Assembly: GCA_030606625.1 (NCBI GenBank)
Contig: JAUWGC010000007.1
Location: forward strand, 1 to 32,291
Origin: Bacteroidales bacterium
GTDB taxonomy: Bacteria > Bacteroidota > Bacteroidia > Bacteroidales > B18-G4
Direction: 5' to 3'
DNA: 32,291 bases
This document shows, in pieces, positions 9,478 through 18,941 of the stretch; position 1 is the first letter of the stretch, and the number at the start of each line of letters is the position of its first letter. Under the pieces are notes generated by a model. It was given only the letters and a program-made list of their open reading frames with translations, did no database searches and was not told where the DNA came from. The translations under genes and the position numbers were made by a program.

Positions 9478-10335
9478 AATATTTTGTAAGCAGTCTTTTA
9501 AACTTTCCCTCCAGTAAGGAATGTCAATATCCAGGAATTTTTTAATCTTGGATTTGTTTAATATGCTAAAAAATGGCCTGTGTGCCGGTAATGGAAAATT
9601 TTTTGTTTCGACAGGGTTTATCTGGCAATTAATTCCGGATATCTCAACTATAGCTTTTGCAAAATCATACCAACTGGCAACTCCTTCGTTTGAATAATGA
9701 TATATCTCAACTTCTCGTATTTTATTTGTTCTGGAAATAAGCTTAAAAATTACCTCCGCAAGATCTTTTGCATATGTGGGCGTGCCAACCTGATCACAAA
9801 CAACATTCAGGGCATCCCTGTCTTTGGCGAATTTAATAATGGTTTTAACAAAATTGCTGCCATATTCGGAATACAACCATGAAGTCCGGATAATGATACC
9901 TCTTTTCAGAGTACTTTGAATTTGAGATTCACCTTCCTGCTTGGACCGGGCATAAACGGATAAGGGATTTACAATGTCTGATTCTGTATATGGTATGTTT
10001 TTAGTGCCGTCAAAAACATAATCTGTAGAAATATGAATGAAAAATATTTTCTTTTTAAACGCCAGTTGTGAAAGGTATTTTACGGCTATACTATTGATCA
10101 GGAAAGCTGATTCTTCATCTTCTTCTGCTTTATCGACAGCATTATAAGCAGCACAATTGATAATGATATCGACTGGATTTTCTTTAAGGAAATTTTCAAC
10201 ATGAGTGATTTGAGTAATATCTAATTCATCGACATCCGTGAAATAAAAGTGAATGTCAGAGTGCTTCCTGGAAATAAGTTTGATTTCATTACCAAGCTGG
10301 CCGTTTGCTCCTGTAACAAGTATTTTAGTCGTCAT
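9469..10335 (-). CDS. rfbD: dTDP-4-dehydrorhamnose reductase
   Basis: KILVTGANGQLGNEIK, INCAAYNAVDKAEEDEESAFLIN, STDYVFDG, PLSVYARSKQEGE, SWLYSEYGSNFVKTI. Confidence 0.93.
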   Translation of the reverse strand: MTTKILVTGANGQLGNEIKLISRKHSDIHFYFTDVDELDITQITHVENFLKENPVDIIINCAAYNAVDKAEEDEESAFLINSIAVKYLSQLAFKKKIFFIHISTDYVFDGTKNIPYTESDIVNPLSVYARSKQEGESQIQSTLKRGIIIRTSWLYSEYGSNFVKTIIKFAKDRDALNVVCDQVGTPTYAKDLAEVIFKLISRTNKIREVEIYHYSNEGVASWYDFAKAIVEISGINCQINPVETKNFPLPAHRPFFSILNKSKIKKFLDIDIPYWRESLKDCLQNINN

Positions 10336-10342
10336 TATTTTC

Positions 10343-11281
10343 TTAAATAAATGATCTGAAATAATTTATTGTTTTTTTCAAACCTTCATCCAGTTGAACT
10401 GAAGGTAGCCAACTCAACTCTTTTTTAGCCAGAGAAATGTCCGGTTGTCTTTTTACCGGATCATCTTTGGGTAATGGCTTGTAAACCAGCCTGGAATCTG
10501 AATGAGTGAGGTTTAATACTTTTTCGGCAAGTTCGAGTATAGTGAATTCGTATGGGTTGCCCAGGTTCACAGGTCCGATGAATTTATCTCCTGTATTCAT
10601 TAATCTGATAAATCCGTCGATCATATCATCAACATAACAAAAGCTCCTGGACTGCTTACCATCACCATATATTGTAATGCTATCGCCTTTCAAGGCTTGT
10701 ACGATGAAATTTGATACTACCCGTCCGTCATTTGCATCCATTCTGGGTCCGTAAGTATTGAATATTCTGGCAATTTTAATCCTTACATTGTTTTGACGGT
10801 AATAGTTGATAAATAATGCTTCTGCACAACGTTTTCCTTCGTCATAACATGCTCTGTAACCAATGGGATTAACATGTCCCCAATAATCTTCTTTTTGCGG
10901 ATGAATTTTGGGGTCTCCGTATACTTCGCTGGTTGAGGCCTGTAATATTTTTGCCTTGATCCTTTTGGCCAGGCCTAACATATTTAAAGACCCTGATACG
11001 GATGTTTTGATGGTTTTAATAGGATTAACCTGATACTGGATGGGAGATGCCGGGCAAGCCAGATTATAAATCTCATCCACTTCGATATAAAACGGCATTG
11101 TAATATCATGCCGTATCATTTCGAAATACGGATTTTTCAGGAGATGAACAATATTGTCTTTGTTGCCTGTGAAATAATTATCAACGCAGATTACTTCATT
11201 ACCTTCATTTAATAATCGTTCTGCAAGATGTGAACCTAAAAAGCCAGCCCCTCCGGTTATAAGGATTTTTTTTTTCATCAT
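10343..11281 (-). CDS. UDP-glucuronic acid decarboxylase (UDP-xylose synthase-like extended SDR)
   Basis: [81 protein letters not shown]. Confidence 0.9.
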   Translation of the reverse strand: MMKKKILITGGAGFLGSHLAERLLNEGNEVICVDNYFTGNKDNIVHLLKNPYFEMIRHDITMPFYIEVDEIYNLACPASPIQYQVNPIKTIKTSVSGSLNMLGLAKRIKAKILQASTSEVYGDPKIHPQKEDYWGHVNPIGYRACYDEGKRCAEALFINYYRQNNVRIKIARIFNTYGPRMDANDGRVVSNFIVQALKGDSITIYGDGKQSRSFCYVDDMIDGFIRLMNTGDKFIGPVNLGNPYEFTILELAEKVLNLTHSDSRLVYKPLPKDDPVKRQPDISLAKKELSWLPSVQLDEGLKKTINYFRSFI

Positions 11282-12612
11282 AAGGTATTAATCGTAGTAT
11301 TGATTCCTATACAAAAGTAATCAAATCCTGCATTTTTCATTTCCTGGACATCATAAATATTTCTGCCATCGAATATTGCAGGTCTTTTCATAAGTTTTTT
11401 CATCACTTTCATGTTAGGGATCCTGAATTCTTTCCATTCAGTTACCATAACCAAACAATCAGCATCAATAAGTGCATCGTATTGATCTTTCATATATTTT
11501 ATCTTATTGCCGGTTATTCTTTTGGTTTCTTCCATAGCCACCGGATCATATGCTTTTATTTTGCATCCTGCATTAACAAACCGATTAATCAGGATAAGGG
11601 AAGGAGCATCACGCATATCATCGGTCTGGGGCTTGAATGACAATCCCCACATGGCAATGGTTTTATTCCTGAGGTCTCCTTTAAAGAATTCATGTACTTT
11701 ATTAAAAAGGATTTCTTTCTGATTTTTGTTAACATCCTCCACGGCCTTGAGAACTTTCATATTATAATCACACTCTTCCGCAGTTTTGATCAAAGCTTTG
11801 ACATCTTTGGGAAAGCATGAACCTCCGTACCCTATCCCGGGGTACAAGAATTTAGGGCCAATGCGCGGATCACTACCAATACCTTTTCTGACCATATTTA
11901 CATTAGCACCTACTATTTCACAAAGGTTTGCAATATCGTTCATAAAACTGATCCTGGTTGCCAGCATGGCATTGGCAGCGTATTTGGTCATTTCTGCTGA
12001 TGGGATATCCATAAAGATCAGTGGATGTCCGTTTAAAGTAAATGGCTTGTATAATTTACGCATTATTTTTTCGGCCTTTTCCGATTCAAGGCCAATGACG
12101 ATTCTATCAGGTTTAAGAAAATCATCGATGGCTGCACCTTCTTTAAGGAATTCGGGATTAGATGCCACATCAAAAAGAATATCAGCTTTACGATTATCTA
12201 ATTCTATTTGTATTGTTTCCTTAACTTTTTTTGCTGTGCCAACAGGAACAGTACTTTTTGTTACAATTAACAGGTAATCATTCATGCTTCTGCCAATATC
12301 CCGAGATACATCAAGAACATATTTAAGATCAGCACTTCCATCCTCATCCGGTGGTGTGCCTACTGCTATAAAAACAACCTCACAATCATGGAGGGTAGAT
12401 GCAATATCTGTTGAAAAAAGCAATCTGCCTTTTTCGATATTACGACAGACCATATCTTTCAATCCGGGTTCATAAATGGGCACAATACCATTTTTCAGGT
12501 TGTTAATTTTCTGTTTGTCCACATCAACACATGTAACATTGATACCAACTTCTGCAAAACATGTACCAGTGACAAGTCCAACATAACCAGTTCCAATAAC
12601 TGTGATTTTCAT
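11278..12612 (-). CDS. ugd: UDP-glucose 6-dehydrogenase
   Basis: [83 protein letters not shown]. Confidence 0.97.
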   Translation of the reverse strand: MKITVIGTGYVGLVTGTCFAEVGINVTCVDVDKQKINNLKNGIVPIYEPGLKDMVCRNIEKGRLLFSTDIASTLHDCEVVFIAVGTPPDEDGSADLKYVLDVSRDIGRSMNDYLLIVTKSTVPVGTAKKVKETIQIELDNRKADILFDVASNPEFLKEGAAIDDFLKPDRIVIGLESEKAEKIMRKLYKPFTLNGHPLIFMDIPSAEMTKYAANAMLATRISFMNDIANLCEIVGANVNMVRKGIGSDPRIGPKFLYPGIGYGGSCFPKDVKALIKTAEECDYNMKVLKAVEDVNKNQKEILFNKVHEFFKGDLRNKTIAMWGLSFKPQTDDMRDAPSLILINRFVNAGCKIKAYDPVAMEETKRITGNKIKYMKDQYDALIDADCLVMVTEWKEFRIPNMKVMKKLMKRPAIFDGRNIYDVQEMKNAGFDYFCIGINTTINTL

Positions 12613-12690
12613 GTTTAATTAAAATTTAGTTAAGATTAATTCGTCTGGCAAATGTAAAAAATTCAATTATAAGTGTATAAAAAATATGAT

Positions 12691-12811
12691 ACTTTACCTT
12701 GTCGCGCCGGCGGTTGATGAAAATAAATACCTCGCCGGATATCGGGTTCCGGTATAACTGGTTTTGCACTATGCCGTACAGCCCATCAAAGCTCTTTCGC
12801 ATATCAAATAT
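12691..12811 (-). pseudogene. IS66-family Orf2/TnpB (accessory protein) fragment
   Basis: DMRKSFDGLYGIVQNQLYRNPISGEVFIFINRRRDKVK matches the IS66 TnpB core; both flanks diverge from the family within the 64-aa ORF 12626..12820. Confidence 0.8.
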
Positions 12812-12970
12812 ACATTGCATGACCCAAATTCACTAAAATATAATCACTAATAATCTATTTATTAAGCGGTTAAATTTTTAGGATTTTTCCCTTGCACAAA
12901 ACAGAAAACTGTTGTTTTCCGCAATGGGACACCCAAAAAGAAAAATCAATCTATAATTTACAATTTCCGA

Positions 12971-13024
12971 GCACCAAAGGTGCGTAAATCATTAGCCCCG
13001 TGCGTAGCTCGGGGTTTATGATTT
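12971..13024. repeat. Paired hairpins: GCACCaaaGGTGC (12971-12983) and AAATCAT..CCCCG..CGGGG..ATGATTT (12986-13024)
   Basis: Complementary arms seen directly. Confidence 0.75.
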
Positions 13025-13204
13025 TGGAAAAAAGCTTACAAAACCCAGGAAGAAAAGTTCCGTAGGGACGACCTGTTTGTAGTATAATAGCCATACATAT
13101 ATATTAAAGTGCCGTAGGTACGACCTGAATAATTATACTGTTTTGCGCAATACAGCACCCAAATTAGAATGGTTTTGAAAAAAGCTTACAAAAATTAGGA
13201 AGAA
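13022..13204. repeat. Imperfect direct repeat TTTTGgAAAAAAGCTTACAAAAccCAGGAAGAA (13022-13054 and 13173-13204)
   Basis: Near-identical 32-33-mers, 151 bp apart. Confidence 0.75.
13057..13127. repeat. Two copies of a GT(T/G)CCGTAGG(G/T)ACGACCTG hairpin motif (13057-13075, 13109-13127)
   Basis: Direct comparison; two differences over 19 nt. Confidence 0.8.
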
Positions 13205-13471
13205 GATATATGATGCCTGATTAACGATATTTGATATTTGATTTATTGGATATTGGAGAATCTATTATTTTGAATTTTGTTTTCTCTGAGAGTATAATTC
13301 GAAGAGCTACATAAGGCACGTAATGTGCCTCTCCATAAATTAAGTACTGAAAAGAACGATGATCTAACTAAATCAAAAATCATTACTCCCAAATAAATCA
13401 AATATCAAATATCAGATATCGTTAATCATATATCAAAAAAGCCTGTTTTGCGCAATACAGCACCCAAATTA
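13138..13471. repeat. 29-bp exact direct repeats CTGTTTTGCGCAATACAGCACCCAAATTA (13138-13166, 13443-13471), each with an 18-bp near-palindrome centred on TTGCGCAA
   Basis: Exact match of both copies; a degenerate third copy at 12908-12933. Confidence 0.85.
13205..13434. repeat. MITE-like segment: approx. 42-bp imperfect terminal inverted repeats (13205-13247 / 13393-13434) with an internal hairpin AGGCACgtaatGTGCCT (13314-13330)
   Basis: GATATATGATgcctGATTAACGATATTTGATATTTGATTTATT vs reverse complement GATATATGATTAACGATATCTGATATTTGATATTTGATTTAT; arms contain heptads GATATTT/GATTTAT. Confidence 0.8.
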
Positions 13472-13558
13472 TTACCTTCAATTTTGAAGATAAATAAGCC
13501 TCAAGAACACAAAAATGATATTATAAATACATCTGAAATTCTAAGAGTATATACCCAC

Positions 13559-13646
13559 CCGCTATCGCGCGTTTGCAACGCGTGAGTTCTTCCTGCTCTT
13601 TCAAACGAGCAGAAAATAAACACGCGTCATAGAGGCGCGTTAGCGG
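13559..13646. repeat. Long imperfect GC-rich hairpin (CCGCTAtCGCGC..ACGCGTG / CACGCGT..GCGCGTTAGCGG) with inner stem CTGCTC/GAGCAG
   Basis: Outer and inner complementary arms seen directly; immediately upstream of the T9SS gene fragment. Confidence 0.8.
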
Positions 13647-14092
13647 ATGTATTCCCATCCATGGCAGCCAATACTAATGACTATCTGCATATCATTTACC
13701 AGATGGATGCCGAACCGGGAGGTGCCGTACAGGGGGATGAGGATCCATATGGAGATAACTTTTTCCCATATATCCAAGTTCACAAACCAGAGGTTATAGG
13801 CATAGAAGATAATGATCAATTCAGCGATGAATACCCGGATTTTGTTTCGCAGAATTATCCAAACCCTGTTAAAACCACTTCAATTGTGAATGTTCACCTG
13901 CTCAACCATGCAAATCTGTCGCTCGAGGTATATAACATGGTAGGACAGAAGATAATCGAAATTAATAAAGGGTATACCACCGCGGGTATTCACCAGATCA
14001 CTATTGACGCCACTGAATTACCGGAAGGAATATACCTGTATACAGTCAGGGTGGGAGATAGATGCACAACACATAAGATGATTGTTGAATAA
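13646..14092 (+). pseudogene. C-terminal remnant of a T9SS-secreted protein (sorting domain only)
   Basis: DVFPSMAANTNDYLHIIYQMDAEPG...SQNYPNPVKTTSIVNVHL...LPEGIYLYTVRVGDRCTTHKMIVE; no signal peptide and no N-terminal domain; frame begins at the hairpin. Confidence 0.75.
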
Positions 14093-14103
14093 TTATAAAA
14101 AAT

Positions 14104-14133
14104 AAGGCCAAACTTTTCAGGCCTGGCCTTTTT
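14104..14133 (+). terminator. Rho-independent terminator
   Basis: AAGGCCA...TGGCCTT followed by TTT, just downstream of the stop at 14092. Confidence 0.7.
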
Positions 14134-14134
14134 G

Positions 14135-14207
14135 TGATCCTGCCGGGGCTCGAACCCGGGACCCTCTGCTTAAAAGGCAGATGCTCTACCTGCTGAGCTA
14201 CAGAATC
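14135..14207 (-). tRNA. tRNA-Lys (TTT)
   Basis: Reverse complement GATTCTGTAGCTCAGCAGGTAGAGCATCTGCCTTTTAAGCAGAGGGTCCCGGGTTCGAGCCCCGGCAGGATCA folds as a cloverleaf; anticodon loop CTTTTAA; CCA not encoded. Confidence 0.95.
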
Positions 14208-14270
14208 GCTTCCGATTTTGGAGGTGCAAAATTAGAAATATTTAATTAATATCACAAACAGAATTTACAA

Positions 14271-14894
14271 TTAAGAATTCACAATTAATAATTTACCAAG
14301 CCCTTCCCTGATCAGAACAGGCTCTTCGCTGGTGCAATTAATGATAGTTGATGCAATATTGCCTCCATATCCCCCATCGATCACAATGTCAACAATATCC
14401 TTGAACTTTTCATAGATCAGTTCAGGATCAGTAGTATATTCCAACAACTCATCCTCGTCATGGATAGAAGTGGTTAGGATGGGATTGCCCAATTCCCTTA
14501 CAATATCACGTGGTATGTTATTGTTAGGTATGCGGATACCTACTGTTTTTTTCTTGCTCCGGAAGATTTTGGGGACACTATTGCTGGCATTTAAAATAAA
14601 TGTATAAGGACCCGGGAAATGACTTTTCATTAACTTGAATGTAGAATTATTCACTGGCCTGGTATAGTAAGCCAGATGACTGAGATCATAACAGATGAAT
14701 GAAAAATTTGTTTTATCCTTCCTGATTCCTTTGATCTTTGCCACACGATCAACGGCTTTGGGTTTATTAATATCACAACCAAGTCCGTATATTGTATCAG
14801 TGGGATATATAATGACTCCGCCGTCTCTCAGGCATTCTACAACCTTGTTGATCTGCCTTGTACTGGGATTTAACGGATGAATTTTTAACAACAT
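14271..14894 (-). CDS. L-threonylcarbamoyladenylate synthase (Sua5/YciO/YrdC family)
   Basis: GGVIIYPTDTIYGLGCDINKPKAVDRVAKIKGI, HFPGPYTFILNAS, TVGIRIPNN, STIINCTSEEPVLIREGLG. Confidence 0.92.
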   Translation of the reverse strand: MLLKIHPLNPSTRQINKVVECLRDGGVIIYPTDTIYGLGCDINKPKAVDRVAKIKGIRKDKTNFSFICYDLSHLAYYTRPVNNSTFKLMKSHFPGPYTFILNASNSVPKIFRSKKKTVGIRIPNNNIPRDIVRELGNPILTTSIHDEDELLEYTTDPELIYEKFKDIVDIVIDGGYGGNIASTIINCTSEEPVLIREGLGKLLIVNS

Positions 14895-14928
14895 GATATA
14901 AATTTCTCAAAAATTTCTTTAAAAAAAA

Positions 14929-15027
14929 GGGAAAGCTACTTATATCGCACCGCTACAACCGTCTACCCTTGCTTCCTTCCGGACCTGGGGGAGTTCAACA
15001 GGAGCTGGTCGTATAAGACTTTCCCCC
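14929..15027 (-). ncRNA. ffs: Small bacterial signal recognition particle RNA (4.5S-type)
   Basis: Reverse complement contains CCCCCAGGTCCGGAAGGAAGCAAGGGTAGAC within a long hairpin whose ends (GGGGAAAG.../...CTTTCCC) pair. Confidence 0.93.
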
Positions 15028-15066
15028 TGCAAAATTAAGAATATATTGACTTTTGGCAAAATAATA

Positions 15067-15093
15067 TTGGTTTAAAATTTTTTATTATGTTTG
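15067..15093 (+). promoter_or_regulatory. Candidate promoter (TTG / TATGTTTG) for the DUF4199 gene
   Basis: Match to the Bacteroidetes TTG / TAnnTTTG pattern, 28 nt upstream of the start codon. Confidence 0.4.
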
Positions 15094-15120
15094 TATCAAT
15101 AATAACCTAATCTCATACCA

Positions 15121-15663
15121 ATGGAAAATCAAAAAATGTCATCCGGTAAGATCGCATTAAATTACGGTCTGGTCTTTGGAATTATTTTAATTGTTTATAG
15201 CCTTGTATTATATCTGTTAAATATCAATTTTGAATCATTAAAATACTGGGGCTATGGAAATTATGTTATTATTCTGATAGGAATGGTCTTAGGTATTAAA
15301 GCATATCGCAACAAATACCTTGATGGATTTATCTCTTTCGGAAAAAGCTTTTCAACTGGTTTCCTAATTGCTTTGTTCGCTGCAATATTAGTAGCAATTT
15401 ATTCATTTTTTTATTATAAATTTATAGATCCTGGTATTCTGGTTCATATTATTGAGAGTGCAGAGGAAGGGATACTGGAAAGTAGTCCTGATATATCAGA
15501 TCAACAACTTGATATGGCGATGGGGTGGACTAAAAAAATGACCAGTCCTGTAATGCTTGCTATCGGTGGTCTCATTATAACTGTTATTATTTCTCTGATC
15601 ATTTCGCTGATTGTATCGATATTCATGATGAAAAAAGATAAATCAGTTGAAGGTGTGGCCTAA
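15121..15663 (+). CDS. DUF4199 domain-containing membrane protein
   Basis: Four hydrophobic segments; KIALNYGLVFGIILIVYSLVLYLL...GMVLGIKAYRNKYLDGFISFGKSFSTGFLIALFAAIL. Confidence 0.85.
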   Translation: MENQKMSSGKIALNYGLVFGIILIVYSLVLYLLNINFESLKYWGYGNYVIILIGMVLGIKAYRNKYLDGFISFGKSFSTGFLIALFAAILVAIYSFFYYKFIDPGILVHIIESAEEGILESSPDISDQQLDMAMGWTKKMTSPVMLAIGGLIITVIISLIISLIVSIFMMKKDKSVEGVA

Positions 15664-15675
15664 TTGAAATTATCT

Positions 15676-16650
15676 ATGGATATTACTCTCGTCATTCCTG
15701 TCTATAATGAGCAGGAATCATTAAAGGAGTTGTGTGATTGGATCCGGAAAGTGATGCAATCGCACGAATTTACATATGAGATCATCCTTGTTGATGATGG
15801 AAGCAATGATGGTTCCTGGCTGGAGATCACTAGTCTTTCTGAGGCTGATGAAAACATCATAGGTGTTAAATTTAAGCGAAACTTTGGAAAATCAGCAGCT
15901 TTGAACACAGGTTTTGATCATGCACGGGGTGATGTTGTGATAACTATGGATTCCGACTTGCAGGATAGTCCTGATGAGATACCTGAACTATACAGAATGA
16001 TCAGGGAAGATGGCTATGACCTGGTATCAGGCTGGAAAAAGAAACGTCATGACCCAATTACCAAGACCATTCCTTCAAAATTCTTTAATCGGGTCACCTA
16101 TTGGGTTTCCGGCATTAAACTTCATGATTTCAATTGTGGTCTGAAAGCTTATAAAAATAAAGTGATAAAAGATATTGAAGTTTATGGTGAAATGCACCGG
16201 TATATCCCTGTCATTGCCAAATGGGCCGGATATTCCAAAATCGGGGAAAAAGTAGTACAGCATCAGAAGAGGAAATATGGTGTGACCAAATTTGGTTTCG
16301 AAAGGTTTATCAATGGTTTTCTTGACTTAATATCTATATCATTTGTAACCCGTTTCAGGAAAAAACCTATGCACTTTTTCGGAACAATCGGTACTTTGTT
16401 CTTCCTGGGCGGAGGGCTGATATCATTATGGATCATACTGGACAAGATTTTTAAATGGGGTGCGCATCGTAATATTACAGATCAACCTGTTTTCTACCTT
16501 GCACTTGTAGCAATGATCATCGGGGCACAGTTGTTTCTTTCAGGTTTTCTGGCTGAGATGATTTCAAGGGATTCACATAGAAAGGACCATTCTATCATTG
16601 AAAAGTCAGTGGGTATCAAAGATAAAGATTCTAAAAATCAGGATAAATAA
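15676..16650 (+). CDS. Glycosyltransferase family 2 (DPM1/GtrB-like, C-terminal TM helices)
   Basis: MDITLVIPVYNEQESL, DDGSNDGSW, MDSDLQDSPDEIPELYR, FNCGLKAY. ATG at 15676 preferred over the TTG at 15664. Confidence 0.93.
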   Translation: MDITLVIPVYNEQESLKELCDWIRKVMQSHEFTYEIILVDDGSNDGSWLEITSLSEADENIIGVKFKRNFGKSAALNTGFDHARGDVVITMDSDLQDSPDEIPELYRMIREDGYDLVSGWKKKRHDPITKTIPSKFFNRVTYWVSGIKLHDFNCGLKAYKNKVIKDIEVYGEMHRYIPVIAKWAGYSKIGEKVVQHQKRKYGVTKFGFERFINGFLDLISISFVTRFRKKPMHFFGTIGTLFFLGGGLISLWIILDKIFKWGAHRNITDQPVFYLALVAMIIGAQLFLSGFLAEMISRDSHRKDHSIIEKSVGIKDKDSKNQDK

Positions 16651-16671
16651 GCTTTTTAACTTTACCCGCAA

Positions 16672-17820
16672 ATGGCTGATTCCAGAAATATCCTTATCAT
16701 TGGTTCTGCCTACCCGTTAAGGGGGGGAGGGATTGCAACTTTTAACGAACGCCTGGCAAAAGCTTTTCAGGATAACGGTGATAATGTAACCATATATAAC
16801 TTCAGCCTTCAGTATCCTAAGTTTCTTTTTCCGGGGAAAACACAATATTCTGATGAGGCTCCCCCGGAAAACCTTCATATCCTTACCAGGATCAACTCAA
16901 TTAATCCATTCAACTGGATTAAGATCGGACGTGAATTAAAAAAACGCAAACCTGATATCGTCATCATCAGATACTGGCTGCCATTTATGGCACCTTGCCT
17001 TGGTACCATTGCCAGGATCCTCAGGAAAAACAAACATACCAGGATCATCGCTATTACCGATAATGTGATCCCGCACGAAAAACGTATAGGTGACAAGAGT
17101 TTAACAAAGTATTTCCTGAAATGGATGGATGGTTATATCACAATGTCAAGATCGGTTTTAAAAGATCTGGATCTTTTTGATACCATGAAACCGAGATATT
17201 TCTGCATACATCCTTTGTATGATAATTTCGGCGATCCTGTATCCATGGATAAAGCAAAAGAAGTGCTTAAGCTTGATCAGGACGCCAGTTATATATTGTT
17301 TTTTGGATTTGTTCGCGAATACAAGGGATTGGATTTGTTGCTTCAGGCTTTTGCAGACACCAGGCTTCGAAAACTTCCACTTAAATTAATTATTGCAGGT
17401 GAATTTTATACTTCCCCTGATCCATTTTGGGATATTGTTAAAACTAACAGGTTGGAAGGCCTGGTTCAGATGAATAATGAATTTATACCCAATACTGCGG
17501 TTGTTAACTATTTTTGTGCAAGCGACCTTGTTGTACAGCCATACAAAGATGCTACCCAGAGTGGCGTTACTCAGGTTGCATATCATTTTAATAAACCAAT
17601 GGTTGTATCTAATGTCGGGGCTCTTCCTGAAATGGTACCTGATGGAAAGGTTGGTTACGTTGTGAATCCGGATGTAAAGGAAATAGCGGATGCAATACTG
17701 AAATATTTTGAAGAAAACAAGCAAGCTGAGTTTGAGCAAAATGTTCGGGAGGAGAAAAATAAATATTCCTGGGATAATATGATTTTGGCTGTTGATACGT
17801 TAATAAATCAAATGGATTAA
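16672..17820 (+). CDS. Glycosyltransferase, group 1 / GT4-like
   Basis: SAYPLRGGGIATFNERLAKAF, LFFGFVREYKGLDLLLQAF, VVQPYKDATQSGVTQVAYHFNKPMVVSNVGALPEMV. Confidence 0.9.
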   Translation: MADSRNILIIGSAYPLRGGGIATFNERLAKAFQDNGDNVTIYNFSLQYPKFLFPGKTQYSDEAPPENLHILTRINSINPFNWIKIGRELKKRKPDIVIIRYWLPFMAPCLGTIARILRKNKHTRIIAITDNVIPHEKRIGDKSLTKYFLKWMDGYITMSRSVLKDLDLFDTMKPRYFCIHPLYDNFGDPVSMDKAKEVLKLDQDASYILFFGFVREYKGLDLLLQAFADTRLRKLPLKLIIAGEFYTSPDPFWDIVKTNRLEGLVQMNNEFIPNTAVVNYFCASDLVVQPYKDATQSGVTQVAYHFNKPMVVSNVGALPEMVPDGKVGYVVNPDVKEIADAILKYFEENKQAEFEQNVREEKNKYSWDNMILAVDTLINQMD

Positions 17821-17831
17821 AAGGAAATACA

Positions 17832-18854
17832 ATGATCGTTAGAAGCAAAGCCCCGTTAAGGATAGGATTGGCAGGGGGAGGATCTGATGTTGCTCCATAT
17901 TCGGATTTATACGGAGGTGCAATCCTGAATGCAACAATCAATATGTATGCATATGCGACCATTGTTCCGAGGCCGGATGGAAAGATTATCCTCAACTCAA
18001 TTGATAATGGCGGGAAATACGAGTTTTCCTCAGTTGAACATCTGGAAATTGATGATAATCTTATATTACTAAAAGGTATATATAATCGTGTTGTTCAGGA
18101 ATATACCCACAAACCTCTGTCGTTTGAACTTACCACCTATGTAGATGCACCATCCGGATCAGGCCTCGGTACTTCATCAACCCTGGCTGTAACTATACTT
18201 GGTGCGTTTGCGGAATGGTTGAACCTGCCACTTGGTGAATATGACCTGGCAAGGATGGCATATGAAGTCGAAAGGATCGATCTTAAGATGGCTGGTGGTA
18301 AACAAGACCAGTATGCTGCCACTTTTGGTGGTGTGAACTTTATGGAGTTTTCAAAGGATGAAAAAGTTGTTGTGAACCCGCTTCGTGTCCGCAGTAAATA
18401 TCTGAATGAGTTAGCACATAATCTTATTCTATATAACACCAAGACAAGCAGACTCTCTTCGAAAATCATCGAAAAGCAATCAGAAAACGTGCTTAAGAAA
18501 AACATGATCTCTATCGAAGCAACACATAAGATAAAGGAACAAGCGATCATGATGAAAGAAGCGATCCTTAGAGGAGAACTGGATAAAATTGGTAAAATCC
18601 TGAATTTCGGATGGGAAAATAAGAAGCTCATGGCACCTGGAATCTCCAATTCTTTACTTGATGAGATATACCGCACCGCTATGGATCACGGGGCAATGGG
18701 TGGTAAGATATCCGGTGCAGGAGGAGGGGGTTTTATGATCTTTTATTGCCCTAACAATGTCAGATATAACGTCATCAAAGCTCTGACTAAATTTGGCGGT
18801 ATTTCTAACAGGTATGAATTCACCAATGTCGGATTGACTTCCTGGAGTATATAA
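17832..18854 (+). CDS. hddA: D-glycero-alpha-D-manno-heptose 7-phosphate kinase (GHMP kinase)
   Basis: SKAPLRIGLAGGGSDVAPYSDLYGGAILNATI, DAPSGSGLGTSSTLAV, GGKQDQYAATFGG, GGKISGAGGGGFMIF. Confidence 0.88.
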   Translation: MIVRSKAPLRIGLAGGGSDVAPYSDLYGGAILNATINMYAYATIVPRPDGKIILNSIDNGGKYEFSSVEHLEIDDNLILLKGIYNRVVQEYTHKPLSFELTTYVDAPSGSGLGTSSTLAVTILGAFAEWLNLPLGEYDLARMAYEVERIDLKMAGGKQDQYAATFGGVNFMEFSKDEKVVVNPLRVRSKYLNELAHNLILYNTKTSRLSSKIIEKQSENVLKKNMISIEATHKIKEQAIMMKEAILRGELDKIGKILNFGWENKKLMAPGISNSLLDEIYRTAMDHGAMGGKISGAGGGGFMIFYCPNNVRYNVIKALTKFGGISNRYEFTNVGLTSWSI

Positions 18855-18935
18855 TCCTCCTTCGGGCGCCTATGCTAAATCTTTCGCCGGCGGTCGAAGC
18901 CTTTGGCGAAGACCTCAGCGACAGCATGCGGACGA
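18853..18935. repeat. GC-rich imperfect cruciform between convergent genes
   Basis: Inner TTTCGCC/GGCGAAG, outer TTCG..CGC..ATGCT / AGCATGCG..CGAA, base AATCC/GGATT. Confidence 0.6.
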
Positions 18936-18941
18936 AATGGA

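Noticed and set aside
11507-12475. ORFs antisense to ugd (11507..11722, 11786..12277, 12284..12475)
   Set aside because: Ugd on the opposite strand is supported along its length; these frames lack known motifs.
16721-16727. G7 tract in the GT4 gene as a phase-variation switch
   Set aside because: Seven Gs encoding a conserved Gly-rich motif (RGGGIATF) is unremarkable without evidence of length variation.
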